Shown piece by piece: positions 7,853-16,258 of a stretch of DNA of 53,547 nt. The stretch is from CF-13 sp035279665 (GTDB lineage: Bacteria > Chloroflexota > Dormibacteria > CF-121), in contig DATEHI010000021.1 of the NCBI GenBank assembly GCA_035279665.1, positions 1-53,547 of the forward strand, in the 5' to 3' direction. Numbering within the stretch: position 1 is the first letter of the stretch; every line of letters begins with the position of its first letter. Below the pieces are notes generated by a model, which saw nothing but the letters and a program-made list of their open reading frames with translations, did no database searches and was not told the origin of the DNA. The position numbers were made by a program, and so were the translations under genes.

Positions 7853-8797
7853 TCACGGAGCGTCGTCTGGCAACCAATTGCGAGTCAGAAACAGCCAGAA
7901 GGCCAACCCGGCGTAGGGCCCGTAACGCTTGAAGCGGCGCTCGATCGCCCGATCGCTCACGGGCCGCTTCCGGCCGAGCAGCCGCGCGTAGGTGGGCCGC
8001 GTCCACGAATCCAGGATGAGCCGGTCGTAACGCCCCAGCATCAACATGATGTGCGCCGCGGCATAGGGCCCAACACCGGGGAGCGCGAGCAGCCGGGCGG
8101 CCACCTCGTCGTCCGGCAGATCGTCACGCGACGCACTCGCGAGCGACTCGAGATTGACCCGACCCCTGGCCACGTCGGTCGCCAGCGTCTTGAGATAGGG
8201 GCCGCGGTAGCCGGCGCCCGCAACCTTCTTATAGAAACCAGCCGGCGCCGCTGCCATCGCCGCCGGCGTGGGAAAGGCCCGCCCGTAGGGACCGCCGCCG
8301 GGCGCGCCTGGCGCCTTCTCCCCCAGGTGCTCGACCAGCGCGTTCACCATCCGGGTGGTTCCGCCCCAGGATGTGTTCGTGGTGCAGATCGTCTTGACGA
8401 CGTCTTCGAACACCGTCGGGCTGCGCACCATCCGGCCCGCGCCCATCAGAACCCAGGCGAGATCCGGGTCCTCGGCCGCCACGGCATAGAAGGGCGTTAG
8501 ATCGAGGTCGAGGCTGAGCACGTGGCGGACCTGCGCCATCACGGCGGCGGCGACCCTGGGGGTCAGCGATTGGCCCGCGACCGAGATCAGGCCGTGTCCG
8601 GGACGGGCCTGCGAGATCGTCAATGTGCGCGCGCCGACTCCAGCGACGGGCACGGTGATTTCGAAGGTCCAGGCTTTCTGATCGAGACGCATCGGGGGCA
8701 GTTCGGCAATACCGTGTGAGAGGAAGACCCGCCGGAGGTCGATCGCCTCGCCCGCTGGGCCTACCAGCGGGAATTCAGCAGTCCAGCTCTCAACCAT
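7853..8797 (-). CDS. AlkA-like DNA glycosylase (HhH-GPD superfamily)
   Basis: About 314 residues, related to DNA-3-methyladenine glycosylase II/OGG1-type enzymes that flip out and excise damaged bases. The N-terminal AlkA-like domain is followed by SLDLDLTPFYAVAAEDPDLAW and by the HhH-GPD core: GRMVRSPTVFEDVVKTICTTN, helix-hairpin-helix LLALPGVGPYAAAHIMLML and catalytic Asp in DRLILDSW. No Fe-S Cys cluster is present. I choose the ATG giving MVESWTAEF, which overlaps the aroQ stop by 8 nt; longer starts read into aroQ. It is a DNA-repair gene carried at the end of the aromatic operon, apparently by coupling rather than function. Confidence 0.85.
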   Translation of the reverse strand: MVESWTAEFPLVGPAGEAIDLRRVFLSHGIAELPPMRLDQKAWTFEITVPVAGVGARTLTISQARPGHGLISVAGQSLTPRVAAAVMAQVRHVLSLDLDLTPFYAVAAEDPDLAWVLMGAGRMVRSPTVFEDVVKTICTTNTSWGGTTRMVNALVEHLGEKAPGAPGGGPYGRAFPTPAAMAAAPAGFYKKVAGAGYRGPYLKTLATDVARGRVNLESLASASRDDLPDDEVAARLLALPGVGPYAAAHIMLMLGRYDRLILDSWTRPTYARLLGRKRPVSDRAIERRFKRYGPYAGLAFWLFLTRNWLPDDAP

Positions 8798-9221
8798 CCA
8801 TTGCGGCGAGAAAATCCAGGGCCGCCAGGTACCCCTCGAAGCCAAGGCCCGAGATGAGACCCTGGGCGGCCGCGGCCGTCACCATCCGATGGCGCTCCGG
8901 GTCGCGGCTAAAGACGTTAGAGATGTGTACTTCGACAACGGGCTTGCCCGAGCCGCGCAATGCATCGGCGAGCGCCAGACTGTAGTGCGAGAGCGCCCCC
9001 GGATTGATGATGATGGCGTCGCAGGAAGCACCGTCCTTTTCGATCCAATCGATCAACTGGCCCTCGTGGTTCGACTGCAGGCAGGAAAGCTCGAAGTCGA
9101 GTTCAGCGGCCCGCTCGGCAAGCAGCTTTTCCAGGTCGGCGAGGGTCTGGGTGCCGTAGACCTCCGGCTCGCGGCGCCCGAGCGTGCCAAGGTTGGGCCC
9201 GTTCAGCACGAGGACTTTCAC
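8790..9221 (-). CDS. aroQ: Type II 3-dehydroquinate dehydratase
   Basis: A 143-residue AroQ, step 3 of the shikimate pathway (3-dehydroquinate to 3-dehydroshikimate by anti elimination), normally a dodecamer. Motifs: LNGPNLGTLGRREPEVYG with R17 and catalytic Y22 (relatives read NLNLLG; Gly-Thr here), SNHEGQLIDWI, INPGALSHYSLALADAL with the catalytic-loop His, and EVHISNVFSRDPERH. Full length. The GTG start overlaps the aroKB stop as GTGA. Confidence 0.95.
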   Translation of the reverse strand: MKVLVLNGPNLGTLGRREPEVYGTQTLADLEKLLAERAAELDFELSCLQSNHEGQLIDWIEKDGASCDAIIINPGALSHYSLALADALRGSGKPVVEVHISNVFSRDPERHRMVTAAAAQGLISGLGFEGYLAALDFLAAMDG

Positions 9222-10810
9222 CCGGGTAGCACCTCCGCCAGCGATGACTCGACCACGGACGGCTCGACCGACTGACCATACTCCGCCCGACCGATCTCGC
9301 GCAGGAGAACCCAGCGGAGCTCGCCTGCCCGCGACTTCTTATCGTGGCGCATCGCCTCGATCAGCGCGGCATGAGCCACGGCTGGTCGGTCGGCGAGCAA
9401 ACCGGCGGCACGCAGAAGCGAATGCTGCACCGCGACAGCCTCGGGCCCGCAGGCACCTGTGCGCAGGCTGATACGCGCCGCCACCTCCATACCCCAGGCA
9501 ACCGCCTCGCCGTGCCGGAGCGTTCCGAACCCGGCGGCCCGTTCCAGCGCATGACCGACCGTGTGCCCGTAGTTGAGGATGGCGCGAACACCGGTCTCCT
9601 GGGGATCCTGAGCGACGACCGCGGCCTTGATCGCAATCGCACGACCCACGGCCTCGCGCACCGCAGGTGGCTCGCGCCGCAGCACCGCCGGCAGGTTCGC
9701 GACGAGCCGGTCGACGAATGACCGGTCGGCGATGAGGGCGGCCTTGATGACCTCGGCCAACGACGCCCGGTACTCCGCCTCGGGCAGGGTGGCGAGATAG
9801 TCGAGGTCGCAGAAGATCGCCGAGGGCTGGTGAACCGCGCCCACCAGGTTCTTGCCGGCGGGCAGGTTGATCGCGGTCTTGCCGCCGATGCTGCTATCCA
9901 CCATGGCGAGCAGGGTGGTCGGCAGCTGCACATAACGAATCCCCCGCATCCAGCTTGCGGCAGCGAACCCGGTCACATCCCCAACCGCACCGCCGCCCAG
10001 GGCGATGAGCGCACCCTGTCGATCCACGCCTGCAGCCGCCAGAGCCTCATAAATGCTCGCCAGCACGCCGAGTTCCTTGGCGGCCTCTCCCGCGGGCACC
10101 AGATGCAATTGCACGGTGAGGCCGGTGCCGATGAAGGCGTCTGTGAGCGCCCTGGCATGCCGCTTGGCTACGTGTTCGTCGCTGATCACGACGACGGTCC
10201 CCGAGATGTTCATCCGTCGCAGGGCGGCCGGCACAAGCTGGCGCAGACCGTGACCGACAGTCACATCGTGAGGGGAGCCCGGGATATCAATGAGGATGCG
10301 CTGCGGTCCTCCCCGGGAGAGCCGGTCGCGGACCTGCTCGGCGACGTCAACCGGGTCGATGCCATCGGTCTTGACGACCACATCCGCTTCGAGGTAGCGG
10401 GATAACCGGCCGGGAAGTAGCGAGGCAATGACGGAGGGGGCGCCGGGCTGCAGCAACGGGCGATCGCTCGATCCGTTCAGGCGGCGGGCTAGCTCACCAG
10501 GCTCCGCCAGCAGGGCAACGACCGTGTTGCCACTTCGGATTCGGGCCCAGTTCTCGTCGCGCATTGGTGCGCCGCCGCCGACCGCGACCACCGAGCCGTC
10601 GCGCTCCAGGGCGCGCTGCAGGCAGCGCGACTCGCGCTCCCGGAATCCGGCCTCGCCTTCACTTGAAAAGATCTCGGCGACCGATCGCCCCGCGTCCGCC
10701 TCGATCACCTCATCGAGGTCGACGAACGGCCGCTCGAGTCGGTGCGCCAGATGCGGACCCACGGTTGACTTTCCGCTGCCCATGAAGCCGACGAGCACGA
10801 CGTTGTTCAC
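9218..10810 (-). CDS. aroKB: Bifunctional shikimate kinase / 3-dehydroquinate synthase fusion
   Basis: A 530-residue fusion. Residues 1-170 are shikimate kinase: Walker A GFMGSGKST (8-16), substrate Asp D33 in VDLDE, the FRERE and VAVGGGAP motifs and the RPLL lid. Residues about 175-530 are 3-dehydroquinate synthase: ALGGGAVGDVTGFAAASW, PTTLLAMVDSSIGGKTAINLP, and the zinc ligands in AEVIKAAL, NYGHTVGHALE and RHGEAVAWGM. It therefore supplies pathway steps 2 and 5. The same fusion is known in Thermotoga. The GTG start (VNNVVLVGF) overlaps the aroC stop as GTGA; an ATG further upstream would read through aroC and is rejected. Confidence 0.95.
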   Translation of the reverse strand: MNNVVLVGFMGSGKSTVGPHLAHRLERPFVDLDEVIEADAGRSVAEIFSSEGEAGFRERESRCLQRALERDGSVVAVGGGAPMRDENWARIRSGNTVVALLAEPGELARRLNGSSDRPLLQPGAPSVIASLLPGRLSRYLEADVVVKTDGIDPVDVAEQVRDRLSRGGPQRILIDIPGSPHDVTVGHGLRQLVPAALRRMNISGTVVVISDEHVAKRHARALTDAFIGTGLTVQLHLVPAGEAAKELGVLASIYEALAAAGVDRQGALIALGGGAVGDVTGFAAASWMRGIRYVQLPTTLLAMVDSSIGGKTAINLPAGKNLVGAVHQPSAIFCDLDYLATLPEAEYRASLAEVIKAALIADRSFVDRLVANLPAVLRREPPAVREAVGRAIAIKAAVVAQDPQETGVRAILNYGHTVGHALERAAGFGTLRHGEAVAWGMEVAARISLRTGACGPEAVAVQHSLLRAAGLLADRPAVAHAALIEAMRHDKKSRAGELRWVLLREIGRAEYGQSVEPSVVESSLAEVLPG

Positions 10811-11952
10811 CGGCGCGTTTCCCGCAGGTAGCTCTCGACGTTCCTGTGCAGTTCGGTCATCGAGTCGCTGCCGAACTTTTCGAGCAGCATGCCGGCGAGG
10901 ACCAGGGCAACCATCGCTTCCCCCACCACCCCGGCGGCGGGCACGACGCAAATGTCGCTGCGCTCGTAGTGGGCCCGCGCCGGTTCCTTCGTCTTGAGGT
11001 CGACCGTGGCCAGCGGCTTGAGCAGGGTCGAGATCGGCTTCATGTAGCCGTGCACGACCAGCGGCTCGCCGTTGCTGACGCCGCCCGTCAATCCGCCGGC
11101 GCGGTTTGTCTCGTGGCCCAGGCGCCCGTTGTCGTAGACGGGCACGTCATGCACCTGCGAGCCGGGCAGGCCTGCTCCCTCCACGCCATCGCCGATCGCG
11201 ACGGCTTTGCAGGCCGGGATACTGACGATCGCCTGGGCGAGCAGGCCGTCAAGCCTCGTGTCCCACTGTCGGTAGCTGCCCAAGCCGGGCGGGACGCCTT
11301 CGGCGATCACGGTGAAGATGCCGCCCAGCGTGTCGCCTCGTTCGCGCGCCGCATCGATCGCGCGCACCATCGCCTCGCCGGCAGTTCCATCGGGGGAGCG
11401 CACCGCCGAGGATTCGACCTTCTCCCAGGGGATCGGCCAAGGTACGGTGGCCTCGATGGCGCCGACCGAGCGCGTGTAACTGCGCACCTGCATACCGAAT
11501 TCGCGGAGCAGTAATTTCGCCACGCCGCCCGCCGCCACACGAGCCGCGGTCTCGCGCGCGCTCGCCCGTTCCAGGACATCACGTGCATCGCTTGCCGCGT
11601 ACTTGAGCATTCCGGCCAGGTCGGCATGGCCCGGCCGCACACGCGTGATCGGCTTGCGCTTGACCTCTGCGGCATCGACGGCCATAACCTGGCGCCAGTT
11701 CTCCCAGTCTCGGTTCGCGATCTCGAGCGTGATCGGCGAGCCGAGCGTCAGCCCGCCGCGCACGCCCGCGACGATGTGGGCTTCGTCGTGCTCGATCAAC
11801 TGCCGCCCGCCACGGCCATGACCGCCCTGTCTGCGCGTCAGGTCGCGGGCCAGGTCTTCCTCGCGCACGGTCAAGCCGGCGGGCACGCCGTCGAGGATGA
11901 CGGTCAGCCGCTCGCCATGCGATTCGCCGGCGGTGAGCAGGCGCAGGGTCAT
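10807..11952 (-). CDS. aroC: Chorismate synthase
   Basis: A 381-residue AroC, last step of the common pathway (EPSP to chorismate; needs reduced FMN). Seen: LTAGESHGERLTVILDGVPAG at the start, the RRQGGHGRGGRQ motif, TRVRPGHADLAGMLKY, and RASARETAARVAAGGVAKLLL, all diagnostic. Length is slightly above the usual 360-370, close to the longer monofunctional class. It begins in an ATGA overlap with the aroE stop and ends in a GTGA overlap with aroKB. Confidence 0.96.
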   Translation of the reverse strand: MTLRLLTAGESHGERLTVILDGVPAGLTVREEDLARDLTRRQGGHGRGGRQLIEHDEAHIVAGVRGGLTLGSPITLEIANRDWENWRQVMAVDAAEVKRKPITRVRPGHADLAGMLKYAASDARDVLERASARETAARVAAGGVAKLLLREFGMQVRSYTRSVGAIEATVPWPIPWEKVESSAVRSPDGTAGEAMVRAIDAARERGDTLGGIFTVIAEGVPPGLGSYRQWDTRLDGLLAQAIVSIPACKAVAIGDGVEGAGLPGSQVHDVPVYDNGRLGHETNRAGGLTGGVSNGEPLVVHGYMKPISTLLKPLATVDLKTKEPARAHYERSDICVVPAAGVVGEAMVALVLAGMLLEKFGSDSMTELHRNVESYLRETRR

Positions 11953-12728
11953 GCCGGCACCGATGCGCGATCGAGCGCGGCCCGCATCACGTCAATGGGC
12001 GCCTTTCTACCGGTCCATATCTGAAATGACGCCGCACCCTGGTACAGGAGCATGGCCCGACCCTCCGCCGACCGACGGCTGCGCAGGTCGAAGAGGACCT
12101 GGTCCGTGCGCAGCCAGGACCGCGGTGGAAGGTCGGCGGGCGTGGCATTCACGACCAGCTGCGCCCTCGCGACCGCCTCCTGCAGGTGGTCCATCTCGAG
12201 CGGGCCGCCACGGACGATCTCGAGCTCGTGGCACAGGCGTTGTGCCTGCTCGACGTTGCGTGCGACCACCCAGACTTCGGCAGCCGGCTGCAGCGCGGCA
12301 GCAACGGCCCGCGCGGCGCCCCCTGCTCCGATGATCGCGACGTGGGAATAGCCCGCAGCCTGCCCTCCCCCGCGAGCAGGGGAGGGAAATTGTTCCTCGA
12401 GGGCGCGCTGGAATCCCTCCACATCGGTGTTCCAGCCCTTCAGCGTTGCGCCCCGCCGGCTGATGGTGTTCACCGCGCCGATGCGAGCGGCCTGCGCGTC
12501 CAGCTCATTGAGGAAGGGAATGACCGATTCCTTGTGTGGGATGGTGACGTTGGCACCGAGGATGCGCTCGTCTCCGCCCAGCTCGGCCATCGCGCCGGCC
12601 AGTGCAGCCCGGTTCACCTCACAAAGCACGTAGCGGCAATCGATGCCGAGCGCCCCAAAGGCAGCGTTTTGCATGCCGGGCGACAGGCTGCGGGAGACGG
12701 GATCACCCAGCAGGAGCACGGAGTTCAC
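11949..12728 (-). CDS. aroE: Shikimate dehydrogenase with a repeat-derived insertion
   Basis: A 259-residue AroE (NADPH-dependent reduction of 3-dehydroshikimate). Substrate site SRSLSPGMQN, catalytic K66 in NVTIPHKE and D102 in GWNTDVEGF are intact, followed by the nucleotide loop GAGGAARAV. Between the two domains (about residues 113-125) lies QFPSPARGGGQAA, which is the in-frame translation of a genomic palindrome (12363-12386) found elsewhere in the window. It falls in an inter-domain loop and probably leaves the enzyme active. A second palindrome copy lies in the gap after aroA. It overlaps aroC by ATGA. Confidence 0.93.
   Translation of the reverse strand: MNSVLLLGDPVSRSLSPGMQNAAFGALGIDCRYVLCEVNRAALAGAMAELGGDERILGANVTIPHKESVIPFLNELDAQAARIGAVNTISRRGATLKGWNTDVEGFQRALEEQFPSPARGGGQAAGYSHVAIIGAGGAARAVAAALQPAAEVWVVARNVEQAQRLCHELEIVRGGPLEMDHLQEAVARAQLVVNATPADLPPRSWLRTDQVLFDLRSRRSAEGRAMLLYQGAASFQIWTGRKAPIDVMRAALDRASVPA
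12363..12386. repeat. Dispersed G/C palindrome, copy 1 (inside aroE)
   Basis: CCCTCCCC (12363-12370), an 8-nt loop and GGGGAGGG (12379-12386), followed by AAATT. It is read in frame within aroE as the peptide PSPARGGG. Confidence 0.75.
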
Positions 12729-12740
12729 GCCCCCACCCTA

Positions 12741-12764
12741 CCCGCCCCCGTAGACGGGGGAGGG
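12741..12764. repeat. Dispersed G/C palindrome, copy 2 (between aroA and aroE)
   Basis: CCCGCCCCCG-TAGA-CGGGGGAGGG, arms complementary except one position, preceded by the common CCCACCCTA flank. It fills the 42-nt gap between aroA and aroE, the only real gap in the aro gene run. Confidence 0.7.
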
Positions 12765-12770
12765 ATTGAG

Positions 12771-14072
12771 TCAGGCATGGGCCAGGTCCTCGAGTTGGGC
12801 AAAGAAGTTGGGATAGGAGACGGCGACGCAGTCGGCACCCTCGATCGTGGTCGGACCGGATGCGACGAGTCCCGCTACCGCGAGCGCCATCGCGACGCGG
12901 TGATCTTGCTGCGGATCGACGGTCGCGCCGTGCAGACCGGCCGGCCCCTGGATGCTGACGCCGTCGGGGCGCTCCTCGACGGTGGCGCCCATTCGGCGAA
13001 GGCCCTCGGCCATGGTGGCAAGCCGGTCACTCTCCTTGACGCGGAGCTCTCCGGCGCCGTTGATTGTGGTGACCCCCTCAGCCTGCGTCGCCAGCACGAG
13101 CAGGGCAGGGATCTCGTCGATGGCGGCCGCCACCTCGGCAGCACCGAGGACAATGGACCGCAGGCGGTGGCCGGTGACGGTCACCATGCCGCGCGGCTCG
13201 ATGTCGTCGGAAGATGCCTCGACCTTGACGCCGGCTCCCATCGACCGCAGCAGCTCGAGAAACGCGGTCCGCGTTGGGTTGAGGCCGACATCGCCGATGA
13301 TCACCGACCAGCCAGGCCTCAACGCCGCGGCCGTCATCCAGAACGCGGCCGAGGAAAAGTCGCCAGGCACGGCCAGCTCGATCGGCCGAAGCGGCTGATG
13401 CGATGGCCGGATCACAACTCCATCCGCCGTCGCGTTAACATCCGTTCCCATCGCTCGCAGCAACCGTTCTGTGTGGTCCCGCGTAGGCTTGGGCTCGACG
13501 ACGGTCGTAGGACCGCTGGCGGACAGTCCGGCCAACAGCAGCGCGCTCTTCACCTGGGCGCTTGGGATAGGCAACACGTAGCGGCGACCCTGGAGCGATG
13601 TTCCCCTCACAGCAATCGGAGCTCGATCCTCTTGCGATTCGATCCTCGCCCCCATACGCTTCAGCGGCTCGATCACCCGATCCATCGGGCGGCGGCGGAG
13701 CGAGGCGTCGCCGTCGAGCGTCGCCGTTATCGAGCTACCGGCGATCAAGCCGAGCAGGAGTCGCATCGTTGTGCCGGAGTTGGCACAGTCGAGGTTGCCA
13801 TGCGGCGTCGCGAACGAGCTCAGGCCCGCCCCACGGATCCGTGCCGTGCGACCACTGCGCTGGAGGTCGGCACCGAGGCCGCGGAGACAGGCAACGGTCG
13901 CCAGGACATCTTCACCTTCGGGAAGACCGTGAACCCAACTTTCGCCCTGCGCCAGGGCGGCGAGCATCAGCGCACGATGCGCAATCGACTTGTCGCCGGG
14001 GACGGACAGTTCGCCGGCAACGCGCATCGCCGGTGAGACGGTGCGGGCGGACTGCACCTCAGCCAGTGGCAT
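12771..14072 (-). CDS. aroA: 3-phosphoshikimate 1-carboxyvinyltransferase (EPSP synthase)
   Basis: About 433 residues. It joins PEP to shikimate-3-phosphate and is the target of glyphosate. Motifs: VPGDKSIAHRALMLAALAQGES near residue 25, DCANSGTTMRLLLGLIAG (the Bacillus-like NSGTT form of the PEP loop), RRRPMDRVIEPLKRMGA, and the C-terminal LRVKESDRLATMAEGLRRMGA and DHRVAMALAVAGL. The chosen ATG (MPLAEVQS) overlaps the tyrA stop by 14 nt; earlier in-frame starts read antisense-like sequence through tyrA. A palindromic repeat separates it from aroE. Confidence 0.95.
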   Translation of the reverse strand: MPLAEVQSARTVSPAMRVAGELSVPGDKSIAHRALMLAALAQGESWVHGLPEGEDVLATVACLRGLGADLQRSGRTARIRGAGLSSFATPHGNLDCANSGTTMRLLLGLIAGSSITATLDGDASLRRRPMDRVIEPLKRMGARIESQEDRAPIAVRGTSLQGRRYVLPIPSAQVKSALLLAGLSASGPTTVVEPKPTRDHTERLLRAMGTDVNATADGVVIRPSHQPLRPIELAVPGDFSSAAFWMTAAALRPGWSVIIGDVGLNPTRTAFLELLRSMGAGVKVEASSDDIEPRGMVTVTGHRLRSIVLGAAEVAAAIDEIPALLVLATQAEGVTTINGAGELRVKESDRLATMAEGLRRMGATVEERPDGVSIQGPAGLHGATVDPQQDHRVAMALAVAGLVASGPTTIEGADCVAVSYPNFFAQLEDLAHA

Positions 14073-14874
14073 GCACGCCCTGCCTGAAGAGGTCGCCCAC
14101 GCGCTCCCCACGGTCGATGCGCTCGCGGTAGTCGCGCAGTACCTCGGAGAAGCGGTCGATGGCGTCGACCAGGGGACCGCGGTTGGTGGTCGTGATGTCC
14201 TCGTACAGGGTGGGATCACCCTCGGCCAGGCGCACCATGCCTCGAAATCCGGGGCCGCCCAGCGCCGGATCCGCAACCGGTCGCACTGTCTCCGCGTACG
14301 CGATACTGATAGTGAAGGCCAGGTGGCTCAGAAACGCCATCTGGCGGTCGTGCGCCTCGGCGGAGAGGATCTGCGGCCGCGCCCCCAGGGCGCGGACGAG
14401 CCGGAACCACTCGTCGAACGGTGTCAGGTTTTGCCCCTCATCCGGCGTGAAGATCCACGTCTCGCCGCGGAAGAGCGTGGCATCGCTTTCACCCAGGCCG
14501 CTTCGCTCCTTGCCGGCGACGGGGTGGCCGCCGAGGAATCGATCCGGAGCGGGCAGACAGCGCGCCCAGTCGAGCACCGGGCGCTTCACACTGGCCACGT
14601 CGGTGACGATGGCGCTTCGCGGCACGATGCTCGCCAGTCGTTCGAGCACCGCCCGGATCTGGTTGATGGGTGTGGCGACAACGACAACGTCGCAGCCGGC
14701 CAGGTCGCGCAGGTCGGTCGACGCGCGGTCGACGACGCCACGCTGCTGCGCCGCCAGCACGCCCTCATCGTGATGGGCGATACCGCGGACCTCGATCGAC
14801 CCGCCCAGCCGGCGAAGAGCCAGGCCGAGTGAGCCACCAATCAGTCCGAGTCCGACGATGCCGACCCGCATCAC
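14059..14874 (-). CDS. tyrA: Prephenate dehydrogenase
   Basis: A 271-residue TyrA committing prephenate to tyrosine (to 4-hydroxyphenylpyruvate, NAD-dependent). The Rossmann motif VGIVGLGLIGGSLGLAL opens the protein; DVVVVATPINQIRAVLE, VTDVASVKRPV, GGHPVAGKERSG and SHLAFTISIAYAETV follow, all standard. There is no C-terminal ACT domain, so tyrosine feedback through ACT is not expected. GTG at 14874 (GTGA overlap with the previous stop) or the ATG next to it is the start. No prephenate dehydratase gene is present in the window. Confidence 0.93.
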   Translation of the reverse strand: MMRVGIVGLGLIGGSLGLALRRLGGSIEVRGIAHHDEGVLAAQQRGVVDRASTDLRDLAGCDVVVVATPINQIRAVLERLASIVPRSAIVTDVASVKRPVLDWARCLPAPDRFLGGHPVAGKERSGLGESDATLFRGETWIFTPDEGQNLTPFDEWFRLVRALGARPQILSAEAHDRQMAFLSHLAFTISIAYAETVRPVADPALGGPGFRGMVRLAEGDPTLYEDITTTNRGPLVDAIDRFSEVLRDYRERIDRGERVGDLFRQGVHATG

Positions 14875-15893
14875 GCCACTCCGACGGTCCGCTTCAGGGC
14901 AGCGGCCACCGCATCGACCTGCTGGACCAGCTGCGCGAACGCCTGCGGGGTCAAGGATTGCGCACCGTCGGAGAGCGCGACCTCCGGCTGCGCGTGCACC
15001 TCGACCATCAAGCCGTCGGCCCCCGCCGCGATGCCGGCCAGGGCCATTGGGGTGACCAGGGAGCGCCGCCCCGTGCCGTGGCTTGGGTCGACGATCACAG
15101 GAAGGTGACTCAGTTCCTTGATCAGCGGCACGGCGTTGAGGTCCAGGGTGTTTCGCGTGTACGTCTCGAAGGTCCGAATCCCACGCTCGCAGAGGATCAC
15201 CTCGTAGTTACCCTGGCTGAGGATGTACTCCGCCGAGAGCAGCCATTCCTCGATCGTCGCCGACATGCCTCGCTTCAGCAGGACCGGCTTGCGCAAACGG
15301 CCGACTTCGGAGAGCAGCGGGAAGTTCTGCATGTTACGCGCGCCGATTTGCAGCACGTCGACGATGCCGGCCAGCGTGCCAATGTCCGCCGGCTCCAGGA
15401 CCTCGCACACCAGCGGCAGGCCGGTCTCGCGCTTTGCCTCGCGCAGGATGTTGATCCCGTCGCCGCGTAGCCCCTGGAAGCTGTACGGGGAGGTGCGCGG
15501 CTTGAAGACGCCGCCACGCAGCGCATGGGCCCCTGCCGCCAGTACTTTTCGGCAAGTCTGAAGATACATCTCCTCACCGTCAACCGAGCACGGCCCGGCC
15601 ACGATCCAGGGACGGTCGCCACCTACGTCGTGGTCACCGACCCTGATCCGAGTATCGCGCGATCGGAATTCGCGGTTCGATAATTTGAATGGCTTCGTGA
15701 TGGGTACCACCTCAGCTACCCCAGGGGCCTCGATGAAGAGATCCCGCAAGGCGAATGGATTCGTGCCGATGACGCCGATGACGGTTCGCTCCTCACCGTC
15801 GCTCAGGTGGGTCCGGCAACCGTGCGCCTCGACCTGGGAGACGACCGCCGCCACCTGCGCGGGAGTCGCGTCGTGCCGCATCACGATGATCAT
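14871..15893 (-). CDS. aroF: 3-deoxy-7-phosphoheptulonate (DAHP) synthase, type I-beta with N-terminal regulatory domain
   Basis: A 340-residue first enzyme of the pathway (PEP + erythrose-4-phosphate). Residues 1-70 (MIIVMRHDATPAQVAAVVSQV) form the ferredoxin-like/ACT-like domain that gives Tyr/Phe feedback in the Thermotoga enzyme; the barrel shows IVAGPCSVDGEE, LRGGVFKPRTSPYSFQGL, QIGARNMQNFPLL, KRGMSATIEEWL, CERGIRTFE and DPSHGTGRRSLV. The start overlaps the aroH stop as ATGA, immediately before the conserved domain; a longer upstream reading through aroH is rejected. Members are named aroF, aroG or aroA(G) in different genomes. Confidence 0.95.
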   Translation of the reverse strand: MIIVMRHDATPAQVAAVVSQVEAHGCRTHLSDGEERTVIGVIGTNPFALRDLFIEAPGVAEVVPITKPFKLSNREFRSRDTRIRVGDHDVGGDRPWIVAGPCSVDGEEMYLQTCRKVLAAGAHALRGGVFKPRTSPYSFQGLRGDGINILREAKRETGLPLVCEVLEPADIGTLAGIVDVLQIGARNMQNFPLLSEVGRLRKPVLLKRGMSATIEEWLLSAEYILSQGNYEVILCERGIRTFETYTRNTLDLNAVPLIKELSHLPVIVDPSHGTGRRSLVTPMALAGIAAGADGLMVEVHAQPEVALSDGAQSLTPQAFAQLVQQVDAVAAALKRTVGVA

Positions 15894-16258
15894 GCTGTCA
15901 CCCTCAATTTCTCCGCGCCGCGCAGGTAGACGAAGCGCATCGCCGACGACGGCCGGTCGGTGTTGACGAGGAGCAGCACGCGGATGCAGTGTGGCAGGCT
16001 CCGTGGGTTCGAAGACGGCACGGCCATCTCGTGGCCACAGAGCAGGGGCACGTCTCCCCAACCGAAGCGTCGCGCGGCGGCTGCGGGAAACTCTGACGTC
16101 AGGTCGGGTGTCGTGGTGAACCAGACGGCGGCGATGTCGCCCGGACTGAGCGCGTTCTCGCGGGCGAGCTGCGCCAGCAGCTCCGTCGTGGCGGCGACGA
16201 TCGCCGCCTCGCTGTCTTCATCAGTGGTCGTCGCGCCGCGAATCCCTCGAACCGCCAC
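15890..16258 (-). CDS. aroH: Chorismate mutase, AroH class
   Basis: A 122-residue monofunctional chorismate mutase (chorismate to prephenate), trimeric alpha/beta-barrel family as in Bacillus subtilis AroH. Motifs: VRGIRGATTTDEDS with R7, the PDLTSEFPAAAARRFGW stretch, and LCGHEMAVP...CIRVLLLVNT carrying the active-site Arg. It is the first gene of the aro superoperon. The GTG start is preceded by a perfect AGGAGG (16272-16267) at 8-nt spacing. That AGGAGG can pair with a CCTCCT-containing segment upstream in the leader, so its translation may be controlled. Confidence 0.93.
   Translation of the reverse strand: MAVRGIRGATTTDEDSEAAIVAATTELLAQLARENALSPGDIAAVWFTTTPDLTSEFPAAAARRFGWGDVPLLCGHEMAVPSSNPRSLPHCIRVLLLVNTDRPSSAMRFVYLRGAEKLRVTA

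Noticed and set aside
12186..14036. 616-codon + strand frame
   Set aside because: Runs antisense across aroE and aroA, which have full sets of catalytic motifs.
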